From positions 6,610 to 70,609 of the forward strand of contig DATGMF010000036.1 of NCBI GenBank assembly GCA_035293765.1: DNA of 64,000 bases, in the 5' to 3' direction. The stretch comes from DASRHT01 sp035293765 (GTDB taxonomy: Bacteria > Chloroflexota > Ktedonobacteria > Ktedonobacterales > Ktedonobacteraceae). Positions 17,517 to 25,356 of the stretch are shown one piece after another. A program made the translations under genes and the position numbers. A model generated the notes under the pieces. That model was not told the DNA's origin and searched no databases. It saw nothing but the letters and a program-made list of their open reading frames with translations. How positions within the stretch are numbered: the first letter of the stretch is position 1; each line of letters starts with the position of its first letter.

Positions 17517-18515
17517 TTAGTTAGAACCAAGAGCTGTTGCGAAAAAACCTGCCACCCGATTCGCATAGACGTCCCCCATCTTCGCAAACGACTCGATGTG
17601 GTTTGCGCCCGGCACCATCCAGGTCTGAATATGAGCTTGATGAGCGGCAGCCGCGGCCCGCGCCAGTTCTCGCATATTATCAGGTGGAACGACCGTATCA
17701 GCGGCGCCTTGAATAAAAAAGATTGGGCGCGGCGCAATCTTCGCAACAACATCCACCGGCCTGGCCGCATAATAGTTGATGCCGTAAAGGTCATGTATGG
17801 CTGTCAAAACGCCGGGCAGGAACATCAAGGGCACGTTTGATTCGCGGAGCAACGGCACAATAGCCGCAAAAGCGCTATCGGTCACAACGGCCCGAATGGC
17901 CGGTTCATGGGCGGCAGCAAGCAACATCGTAGCTCCACCCATCGAATCGCCCCATCCCCCAATGACGCGAGGATGCCCTAAATCGGGATAAGGCAACGGA
18001 CCCGAACGCAGAAAATCGACCGCCCCCAGCACGTCGCGCTGCTCAAAAAGACCCATAGCTAATGGCGCTGGGGCCGATTGGCCGTGGCCGCGTAAATCAA
18101 AATCTAAAACCGCGAAGCCGCGCCGGGCCAGGGCAGCACTGAGCCCAAGCAAGAGAGGAGAAGCCCGATTGGAATGGAGGCCATGCACGAGAATCAGCGT
18201 GCGCTCAGATGTCAAGCGCCCATCGGGAAGCACACCGGGAATAAACCAGCCCCGCAACGCCAGGTGGTCTTCGCGACTGGTAAAGGTGACATTCCGAAAG
18301 GGAAGACCAAAAGCGGCGGGGGTCTGAACGACCGGCTGCGGTGGCCCATAGACGACACCGATAGCGACGCCTACCGAAATACTGGTATACAGCAGACTTA
18401 ACAGTCCTGAGATGAGCAGCAGCCAGCGAACTACTTTATAAACCCTGTGCGTGTGCATAACGGCGTGCGGAGAACTGGCGGCACTTATAGCTATAGGTGG
18501 TTGTTTAATAGACAT
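17517..18515 (-). CDS. Alpha/beta hydrolase with N-terminal membrane anchor
   Basis: 332 aa. A hydrophobic helix near residues 28-55 (WLLLISGLLSLLYTSISVGVAIGVVYG) anchors it. The hydrolase fold follows: LILVHGLHSNR (oxyanion loop), FDLRGHGQS, nucleophile elbow GGWGDSMGG, then FFIQGAADTVVP (acid) and GANHIESF (His). Complete Ser-Asp-His triad, so probably an active esterase or peptidase of the DUF/BAAT-like group facing outside. Substrate unknown. It is followed by the intergenic region upstream of the duplicated-domain gene and has no clear operon partner. Confidence 0.85.
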   Translation of the reverse strand: MSIKQPPIAISAASSPHAVMHTHRVYKVVRWLLLISGLLSLLYTSISVGVAIGVVYGPPQPVVQTPAAFGLPFRNVTFTSREDHLALRGWFIPGVLPDGRLTSERTLILVHGLHSNRASPLLLGLSAALARRGFAVLDFDLRGHGQSAPAPLAMGLFEQRDVLGAVDFLRSGPLPYPDLGHPRVIGGWGDSMGGATMLLAAAHEPAIRAVVTDSAFAAIVPLLRESNVPLMFLPGVLTAIHDLYGINYYAARPVDVVAKIAPRPIFFIQGAADTVVPPDNMRELARAAAAAHQAHIQTWMVPGANHIESFAKMGDVYANRVAGFFATALGSN

Positions 18516-18623
18516 GAGGTCCTGTTATCTGATCAATATGGCGCCAACAATACAATACGGAGAAAAACATTACACTAACTCTACTGTGAAGCAGTTATAT
18601 GCTATGTTATTTGGAGGACTTTG

Positions 18624-19841
18624 TCAAGGACGGTGAGCATGCCTTAACACCAGAGGTTTGATATCATCCTCATATTTTGGCGGCTTCATGCCGAAGAGCA
18701 AACGCATAAGTGGGATACGTCGAACCAGCAGTTCATACAGCGCCAGCGTCAAGATCAAAGCCATCGTGCTTATCAGTAAAAAGCGCAGCAGAGGATTATC
18801 ACTCCAACTCTCAATATAAAATGCGGTGATGACAACGACAGGATAATGTAAGATATAAAAAGGCAGCGCCGCTTCATTCATATAGCTGAGAAGCCTGTTG
18901 CCAGCGTCCAGGAAGCGCATCGCAAAATACAGAATAAAGGCCAGGAGAGACCAGTTCAGGAGCCCACGTAAAAGCTGGTAGCAGATATAGCCGATGGAAA
19001 AATCTGGTCTGGCTTCCCAGCTCTGGATATATCCCATCATATAGAGCCCCACAAGTAGCAGCAAACAGGCACTCGCAGCCAGCAGCGTAAATCGCCTCTG
19101 AGACCGGATGGCCTGTTCAAAACGTGCATCTGCCAGCAAGATGTAGCCGTACCAGAAGCTAAGCAGCCACGAGAAGCAATCGGCCCAGTTCTGATAGCCG
19201 GGGAAGGGAGCTTTCAAAAAGACCTGAACGAGGATAAAGGGGATTGCCAACAGCAGCAGGCCGCCGGGTGGGGTAGAGATTGCCGCCAACCAGTGGATGA
19301 GGCGCAGGCCCTGTTTCCGCCTGAGCAGTATGAGCAGCGGCAAAGAGAGCAACGAAATCAGGAAAAGGAAGACCAGGAACCAGAGATGATAGCCAAAGGA
19401 CGCCAACCAGCGAAAGTCCCCGCCAATGTGGATGCTCGCAAAAAAATGGGGCACAAACTGAAAGAACGAGTTGTCGTACACCAAGCGTCGCAGAGCATCG
19501 AAGTACGCTTCTATAGGCGAGAGCAAAAGGATACCAAAGATAGATGGGATCAGAAGGCGCTTCACCCGCTCGTTGATAAACTGAGCGCCATTTCTGGAAC
19601 CCAGAGCAAACTGGGCGGTTGCCCCGGCAAGTAAAAACATCAGCGCCATCCCCCACTGTGAGCCAAAGCTGGTAAAGATCATAATACCAACGGCATGTTC
19701 CTGATATCTGGTGTGCCAGTCAACCAGATCCAGCATATCAATGCTATGCGCGAAGAATACCCCTAGCACAGCCAGCACCTTCAGCCAGTCGAGGTACAAG
19801 AGTCTTCTTTGATGAACGTTGGGGCCTTCCAGATTCATCAT
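18624..19841 (-). CDS. Acyltransferase 3 (OafA/MdoC-like) membrane protein
   Basis: 405 aa with about ten hydrophobic segments. The N-terminus RLLYLDWLKVLAVLGVFFAHS holds the R/D...H pattern of acyltransferase family 3, which O-acylates extracellular glycans or lipids. The end is short and basic (KPPKYEDDIKPL). Array E lies 98 nt upstream, overlapping the 3' end of the Lon-like gene. Confidence 0.85.
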   Translation of the reverse strand: MMNLEGPNVHQRRLLYLDWLKVLAVLGVFFAHSIDMLDLVDWHTRYQEHAVGIMIFTSFGSQWGMALMFLLAGATAQFALGSRNGAQFINERVKRLLIPSIFGILLLSPIEAYFDALRRLVYDNSFFQFVPHFFASIHIGGDFRWLASFGYHLWFLVFLFLISLLSLPLLILLRRKQGLRLIHWLAAISTPPGGLLLLAIPFILVQVFLKAPFPGYQNWADCFSWLLSFWYGYILLADARFEQAIRSQRRFTLLAASACLLLLVGLYMMGYIQSWEARPDFSIGYICYQLLRGLLNWSLLAFILYFAMRFLDAGNRLLSYMNEAALPFYILHYPVVVITAFYIESWSDNPLLRFLLISTMALILTLALYELLVRRIPLMRLLFGMKPPKYEDDIKPLVLRHAHRP

Positions 19842-19938
19842 GGCATCATCCTCTCTCCTCCAACAAGAAGCTTGTATGTAGTGCTCTACAATGTTAGCAA
19901 GGCTCTTTCCAAGATACTGAGAGTATATCGCCTACACT

Positions 19939-19976
19939 TCACACACCTATCACAGTGGCTGGCTCTCACCCTCACA
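19939..19976 (-). promoter_or_regulatory. TGTGA tandem-box array E (upstream of acyltransferase)
   Basis: On the minus strand TGTGA starts at 19976, 19954 and 19943 (spacing 22 and 11), with GGTGA also at 19970. It overlaps the stop codon region of the Lon-like gene and points at the acyltransferase. Confidence 0.5.
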
Positions 19977-22446
19977 AATCAGACATATCAGTCGTTGACT
20001 CTGCTTTGCTGTGCTTCCGCCTGGCCGTCGTTGTGTGACCGTTGCCGAAGTCCCGCAGAAACTCGGCGTATTGTTGCAATTTGCCTTCAACTAACTGGTG
20101 AACCGTCCCAACGGGGTATTGCCCATCAGAACCGCGCTGACCTGCCGGATGGCCGGTAAGCAGCTCGATGCCTTCGTCGATGGTATGCACGGCCCAGACG
20201 TGAAACTGGCCGTTGCGGACAGCATCGATCACTTCTTCGTTGAGCATCAGGTTCGGTACATTCGCCGCCGGAATGATCACGCCCTGTTCGCCGGTCAGCC
20301 CTCTGGCTTTACAGACGGCGAAGAAGCCTTCGATCTTAGGGATAACGCCCCCCACCGCCTGGATCTCGCCATGCTGATTGACTGAGCCGGTAACGGCAAT
20401 GCCCTGGCGCAACGGGAGATCGGCTAGCGCGGAAAGGAGGGCGTACAGTTCAGTCGATGAGGCAGAATCTCCTTCAATCTCGTCGTAAGACTGTTCGAAG
20501 GTAATGGTTGCACTGATCGAGAGGGGATAGTGCTGGCTGTACTGACCGGTCAGATAGCCGGAGAGGATCAGAAAGCCCTTCGAGTGAAACGGGCCGGACA
20601 GTTCAATCTCACGCTCGATGCTTTGCACAGAACCACGGCCAGGAGAGACACGGGCCGTGATACGCGATGGCTTGCCAAAAGCATACCCACCAAGATCAAT
20701 CACTGCCATCCCGTTGATCTGTCCTGCTCTGGTACCATTGGTATCGATCATAAGAGTGCTATTATTGATCATCTCCCCGATTCGCTCTTCGACCAGGTCA
20801 GAACGGTATTTTCGCTTGTTGATGGCCTGTTCAACATCAACGGCCTGTACCATCTCATGTCCGGCCTTCCCAGCCCAATAGTTCGCTTCATTGACGATAT
20901 TAGCGATGTCGCCCATCCGGCCCGAAAGCTTGCGTTGATCCTCGCAGCGTCGGGCGCTATATTCGATAACACAGGCCATGGCTGTGCGGTCGAAGTGGCG
21001 CAGACCGTCCTCGCGCGCCCGCTGACCGATGAAAGCCACGTAGTCGTTGAGGTGCTTCTGGTTCCAATCCATATCTGGCGCAAAGTCAGCTTTGACCTTG
21101 AACAGCTCCTGGAAGTCGGGATCATGCTGGTAGAGCAGATAATAGATCTCTGGTGGCCCAAGCAGGATCACCTTGACGTTGAGAGGAATGGGGGCGGGCC
21201 GCAGCCTTTCGGTTGGGATAGTGGAATATTGCTCCCCCAGGTTCTCAATGGTCACCTCTTGACACATCAGCGCACGTTTAAGGGCTTCCCAGGCAAAAGG
21301 AGCACTCAGAACATCGCGAGCCTGCAAGATGAGAAAACCACCATTGGCCCGATGCAATGCCCCCGCTTTGATCTGGCGAAAATCGGTCATCATAGCGCCA
21401 AAGGTAGACCGATAGTCGATCCGGCCTGTGAGGTTGTAATAGGTGGGATTGCGCTCGAAAACGACCGGCGCGCCCTTGAAGTCGTCATTGTCAACGAAGA
21501 GATTCACGCGATAACGAGCCAGATGCTCCTCACGTTGCACTCCAGCCAGACGGTTGAGCATCCCTGACTGCTGCCCCTCGTCCTCATTGCTACGGAAGTC
21601 ATCAAGATGCTCCGGCAAATCGCTCTGGATCTGGTCAAGGTAGGTTAACACTGCTGGTAGATCGGCATATGCTTCGCGCAGTTCGTCAAGATGAGGACCA
21701 ACAACGAAGAGGGCTACATCGCGGTCAAGCTGTCGTACCTGTTCAGTGGCTTCCTTCTGAAGCTGACGAATCTGGCGCAGCGTGTCAGAAACATGCTCCT
21801 GAAGTTTACTGCCACGCTGCTCCAGTTCTTGCCGACGCTGATCGGGCAGGTGCTGGAACTCTTCATTTGATAGCGGCTGTCCCTGGTTCAGCGGCACAAC
21901 GACCATACCTGAAGGGGTCATTTCGATGGCAAAGCCATTGTCGCGTGCGAATGCCTGGAGTTGCTCTAAAAGCGCCTCGCGTCGCTGGGATAGCCCGGAA
22001 AGTGCCTCGCGACGGTGGCTCTCATAGTCCTCGCCCTCAAAAGCGCGTGGAATATCACGCAGAGCGGCCTGCACAAAGCCATCAAGGTCGGTGGCAAATT
22101 TGCGTCCCCGCCCCTGTGGCAAGCGAAGAGCAATTGGTTGGTCTGACTGGATAAAGTTATAGACATACACCCAATCAGATGGAGCGGGCCGGGTCGGGGC
22201 AAACTGCCGCAAGAAATCGTGGATAGTTCGTTCACGTCCCGACCCCACTGGACCCGCGACGAAAAGGTTGTAACCAGATGAGTCGATTTCCAGGCCAAAG
22301 GCGATGGCATCGACCGCACGAAGCTGTCCAATTGTCCCCTCAAGTGGAGGTGTATCGGCGGAAGTCAAAGGTAGTAGCGTGGAATCGACACGCCGACGGA
22401 GTTGCTCGGGCGCCACCTCGGTCGGTGCGCTAATAGTCTGTATCAT
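19972..22446 (-). CDS. Lon-like ATP-dependent protease (AAA_32/LonB-YcbZ type)
   Basis: 824 aa. It has a degenerate P-loop near the start (FVAGPVGSGRERTI), an inserted coiled-coil region (about 160-260), an AAA core with IENLGEQYST, and a C-terminal Lon protease domain. The catalytic dyad is Ser661 in EGDSASS and Lys704 in VIPKIEG, 43 residues apart as in Lon. Without a normal N-terminal substrate domain it belongs to the LonB/YcbZ-like branch. Array F lies about 200-255 nt upstream. It shares an intergenic region with the divergent M50 protease gene. Confidence 0.9.
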   Translation of the reverse strand: MIQTISAPTEVAPEQLRRRVDSTLLPLTSADTPPLEGTIGQLRAVDAIAFGLEIDSSGYNLFVAGPVGSGRERTIHDFLRQFAPTRPAPSDWVYVYNFIQSDQPIALRLPQGRGRKFATDLDGFVQAALRDIPRAFEGEDYESHRREALSGLSQRREALLEQLQAFARDNGFAIEMTPSGMVVVPLNQGQPLSNEEFQHLPDQRRQELEQRGSKLQEHVSDTLRQIRQLQKEATEQVRQLDRDVALFVVGPHLDELREAYADLPAVLTYLDQIQSDLPEHLDDFRSNEDEGQQSGMLNRLAGVQREEHLARYRVNLFVDNDDFKGAPVVFERNPTYYNLTGRIDYRSTFGAMMTDFRQIKAGALHRANGGFLILQARDVLSAPFAWEALKRALMCQEVTIENLGEQYSTIPTERLRPAPIPLNVKVILLGPPEIYYLLYQHDPDFQELFKVKADFAPDMDWNQKHLNDYVAFIGQRAREDGLRHFDRTAMACVIEYSARRCEDQRKLSGRMGDIANIVNEANYWAGKAGHEMVQAVDVEQAINKRKYRSDLVEERIGEMINNSTLMIDTNGTRAGQINGMAVIDLGGYAFGKPSRITARVSPGRGSVQSIEREIELSGPFHSKGFLILSGYLTGQYSQHYPLSISATITFEQSYDEIEGDSASSTELYALLSALADLPLRQGIAVTGSVNQHGEIQAVGGVIPKIEGFFAVCKARGLTGEQGVIIPAANVPNLMLNEEVIDAVRNGQFHVWAVHTIDEGIELLTGHPAGQRGSDGQYPVGTVHQLVEGKLQQYAEFLRDFGNGHTTTARRKHSKAESTTDMSDL

Positions 22447-22644
22447 AACAAACTCCCTTCCAGGTTCTTCTGCTCAAGTGTGAGTTAGCAAACGGCTGCC
22501 ATTGTCGGTATTGATCGTCCTTCCAGAACATCAAGGCAACACAAACTGTCTCCTGCGTAGATGGCAATCCTGATTATACTCTTTCTTTACGTGCGAGAAT
22601 TTTCTATTCTTTTCTCGCGTTATGCTAACTATGAAGCTTTAGAG

Positions 22645-22701
22645 TCACATGCTTATCTCTTTGACAATCTCTCTCTTCACAAAGCGGTCACATCTGTCAC
22701 C
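22645..22701 (-). promoter_or_regulatory. TGTGA tandem-box array F (upstream of Lon-like protease)
   Basis: On the minus strand GGTGA from 22701, TGTGA from 22692, 22681 and 22649 (9, 11 and 32 bp). It fits the family if one box of the second pair is lost. The 22447-23041 region also holds array G; nothing else is recognised. Confidence 0.45.
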
Positions 22702-22857
22702 GCTCTTGGTATCTTCCGGCTTCATCGTCCTCCCCATTCGAGCCCATCACTACCAGTTGTCATGGCAGTGCCACCTCTCCCACTCAATACAGCCTGTAAT
22801 AGTATCTATGCGCCCTTCTTTTGGAGAGCGTAGCCCCTTTAAGGACGCGCCACGATG

Positions 22858-22915
22858 TGTGACGATGTGTGAGCGTTGTGTGATCTTCTCTCTCTAAGCT
22901 GTGAGAACACTGTGA
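22858..22915 (+). promoter_or_regulatory. TGTGA tandem-box array G (upstream of M50 protease)
   Basis: Five perfect TGTGA boxes at 22858, 22868, 22879, 22900 and 22911, spaced 10, 11, 21 and 11 bp. This is the strongest array in the window. It points at the M50 protease gene 127 nt away. Confidence 0.68.
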
Positions 22916-23041
22916 TGCTGGGAGTGTAACATTGGGAGGAGAAGAGGAACTCCTGGGAGATAGCCTGACATGAATTGTCTGTGCCACTGGCGTTCTTACA
23001 AGTTCAGTGCGCCAAATCGCAGCACTGAAAAGAGGAGGCTT

Positions 23042-24178
23042 ATGATGTCTGGATCGATTCATATCGGCAAAATTGCCGGAATTGATATCACTGTTCATGT
23101 GAGCTGGTTCGTTATCCTGGTGCTGCTCACCTGGTCTCTTGCCACAGGCTGGTTTCAAGTTCTCTATCCCGGATGGCCCACCCTGATGTATTGGATCGTT
23201 GGCGTGCTATCAGCCCTGTTGCTATTCGCTTCAGTTTTTGTTCACGAACTGGCACACTCCCTGGTCGCCCGCGCGCGGGGCCTGCCGGTAAAAAGCATCA
23301 CGCTCTTCATCTTCGGGGGCATCTCGAACATCGAGCAAGAGCCGAAAAGCCCGGGTGTAGAGTTCCAGATGGCTGTCATTGGCCCTCTGACGAGTTTGCT
23401 GATCGCCGGATTGTCGTATCTCCTCTTGTTTGCCATTGGACTGGGAACCTCTCCGCTGGCGGCCATGCTAGGCTATCTGGCAATCGCTAATGGGCTCCTG
23501 GGTGTCTTCAATCTCGTCCCGGGTTTTCCGTTGGATGGGGGACGGATTCTCCGCTCAATCGTCTGGAAGATCAGCGGTAATCTACGAACCGCTACCAGAG
23601 TAGCGACGGTGGCAGGACAGAGTATTGCCTATCTCTTGATTTTCTTAGGCTTCTGGCTGATTCTGGGATCGAGCATATTAGATGGCATCTGGCTCGGATT
23701 GATCGGCTGGTTTCTGCTCAACAGCGCCCAATCTGCTAACATCCAGGCCACGCTGGAAACGATGCTCAAAGGCGTGGTGGTAAGCGAAGTCATGAATCCC
23801 CACCCTGCCACAGTCCCTGCCAACATTTCGCTACAAAAGCTGGTAGATGATCTTTTCCTCCCTAATGGCTGGCGTAGCGCTTTTGTGATGCAGGCCGACC
23901 GCTTCGCTGGCTTGATTACTTTGAGCGATATTCGTCATATTCCGCGCGAGCAATGGGCTCAGACCCCTGTTGGTCTGGCTATGACACCTGTGGAGAAGCT
24001 ACACCTTGTTTCTCCGCAGCAGAGCCTCAATGAGATTCTGCCTGTAATGGTCGCTCAGGATATCAATCAGTTGCCGGTCGTGGCAGATGGTCTCCTGGTT
24101 GGTGTATTGGGCCGAGAAGACATTGTGCGCTTCCTGGAAATCAGACGCAGCCTGGGATTGGAGCCGTCAGGCAAATAG
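23042..24178 (+). CDS. Site-2 protease family (M50) with C-terminal CBS pair
   Basis: 378 aa from the ATG at 23042 (GAGGAGG upstream). Membrane helices surround the metal site HELAH (His68, Glu69, His72) and NLVPGFPLDGGRIL (Asp165). After about residue 240 two CBS modules follow (VVSEVMNPHPATVPANISLQ, QLPVVADGLLVGVLG), which usually bind adenine nucleotides and would let energy state gate intramembrane cleavage. The layout is that of mycobacterial Rip3 (Rv2625c), which from memory is in the DosR regulon. Preceded by the best TGTGA array. Confidence 0.92.
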   Translation: MMSGSIHIGKIAGIDITVHVSWFVILVLLTWSLATGWFQVLYPGWPTLMYWIVGVLSALLLFASVFVHELAHSLVARARGLPVKSITLFIFGGISNIEQEPKSPGVEFQMAVIGPLTSLLIAGLSYLLLFAIGLGTSPLAAMLGYLAIANGLLGVFNLVPGFPLDGGRILRSIVWKISGNLRTATRVATVAGQSIAYLLIFLGFWLILGSSILDGIWLGLIGWFLLNSAQSANIQATLETMLKGVVVSEVMNPHPATVPANISLQKLVDDLFLPNGWRSAFVMQADRFAGLITLSDIRHIPREQWAQTPVGLAMTPVEKLHLVSPQQSLNEILPVMVAQDINQLPVVADGLLVGVLGREDIVRFLEIRRSLGLEPSGK

Positions 24179-24202
24179 TAGCGTGAGTTTTCCTTGCTCT
24201 TG

Positions 24203-24233
24203 AGAGGACATATCGCCAGACGGTATGTCCTCT
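24203..24233. terminator. Bidirectional hairpin between convergent M50 and murB genes
   Basis: 10-bp stem (AGAGGACATA with TATGTCCTCT), 11-nt loop, followed on the plus strand by a short T-rich tail. Placed between two converging genes. Confidence 0.6.
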
Positions 24234-24241
24234 TCATCGTT

Positions 24242-25306
24242 TTAGGAAGATGAAACGGTGAGCGTATTGGTAAAGGATTGCCACTCACCCAGGAGTTCGA
24301 CATTGAGCGCGAGACTGACCCCAAACCTGGCGAGAACCTGTTGATGAGCCTCGACGATCAGTGTGGCAATATCTGTTGCGTTGGCGCGATTCAGATTCAC
24401 AATATAGTTCGCGTTCTGTTCGGAGATCTGGGCGTTGCCACGTATTTTCCCTGCCAGACCTGCACGCTCAATGAGGACCCGTGCCGTCGTGCCGGGGGGA
24501 TCTTTAAAGATCGAACCACAATGTCGTTGCTCTGGATCAGCCTTTCTCCGCTCCTGGATGTGTTGCTTGAGCAAGTTTTCCAGTATCGCGGGATCTTGTC
24601 TGTGGACACGCAGACACAATGTGACAACCAGTTCGGCGGGCTCGATCAAGCCGCGTGGAGGCAATATCAACTGCCCCTGTGGCGTAATGTGAGTCAGCCT
24701 GTTTTCGCGGAACCGGCTATGACGGTAGCCCAGGTCCAGATCATCATGCTGATAGCGACGAAACGCCATGACCGGAAACATGGATGGTTCCTTTTCTGGA
24801 CGATTGCATGCGCGGGCATCTAGCACTTCAATCCACTCTAAAGCCTGTCCCAGTTCCTTGTTGTGCGTTCCCACATTGCTAATAACTCCAGCTCCCATAG
24901 TCCCAGGAATGCCTACGCCAAATTCCAGACCTCCCCAGCCAGGCGAAACCAGCTCCTTGAGTAACTCTGTCCAGCGGACGCCGGCCTCGGCGATGATGAG
25001 GGCCGATTTGTCAGCTTGCTCTTCAACATGGTAGTTGCTCATGGCAATACGAGCAACGATGCCGCGTACACCTGTATCTGCATAGAGAATATTGGAACCT
25101 GCACCTGTTACAAGCAACGGCCAACGTTGTTGCGTGCATAGGCTGATGAGATCATTCAGCTCCTGGCGCGTTTCGATTGATAGCCAGAGATCTGCTGGCC
25201 CCCCGACGCCAAAGGAACTGTGCTCCGCAAGCGGCTCATGACAACGCACTCGCTCCTGAAAGTAAGGATGGAGCGTATTATATGCCAACAGACTTTGGAA
25301 AGTCAT
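24242..25306 (-). CDS. murB: UDP-N-acetylenolpyruvoylglucosamine reductase
   Basis: 354 aa. Motifs: FAD site LLVTGAGSNIL, LEFGVGIPGTMGAGVISNVG, YRHSRFREN, GSIFKDPPGTTARVLIERAGL, and NANYIVNL. Reduces the enolpyruvyl ether to MurNAc in peptidoglycan synthesis. The region after YRHSRF is of the E. coli MurB (type I) length. Codon context is normal; its neighbours are unrelated by pathway. Convergent with the M50 gene. Confidence 0.95.
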   Translation of the reverse strand: MTFQSLLAYNTLHPYFQERVRCHEPLAEHSSFGVGGPADLWLSIETRQELNDLISLCTQQRWPLLVTGAGSNILYADTGVRGIVARIAMSNYHVEEQADKSALIIAEAGVRWTELLKELVSPGWGGLEFGVGIPGTMGAGVISNVGTHNKELGQALEWIEVLDARACNRPEKEPSMFPVMAFRRYQHDDLDLGYRHSRFRENRLTHITPQGQLILPPRGLIEPAELVVTLCLRVHRQDPAILENLLKQHIQERRKADPEQRHCGSIFKDPPGTTARVLIERAGLAGKIRGNAQISEQNANYIVNLNRANATDIATLIVEAHQQVLARFGVSLALNVELLGEWQSFTNTLTVSSS

Positions 25307-25356
25307 GAGATGTCTTCCTTTCTATGGCTTCTCTGCATTCGTGCATACTATGTGCA

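Noticed and set aside
20530..21567. 345-codon plus-strand open frame
   Set aside because: Antisense shadow of the Lon-like gene; no family motif or ribosome site.
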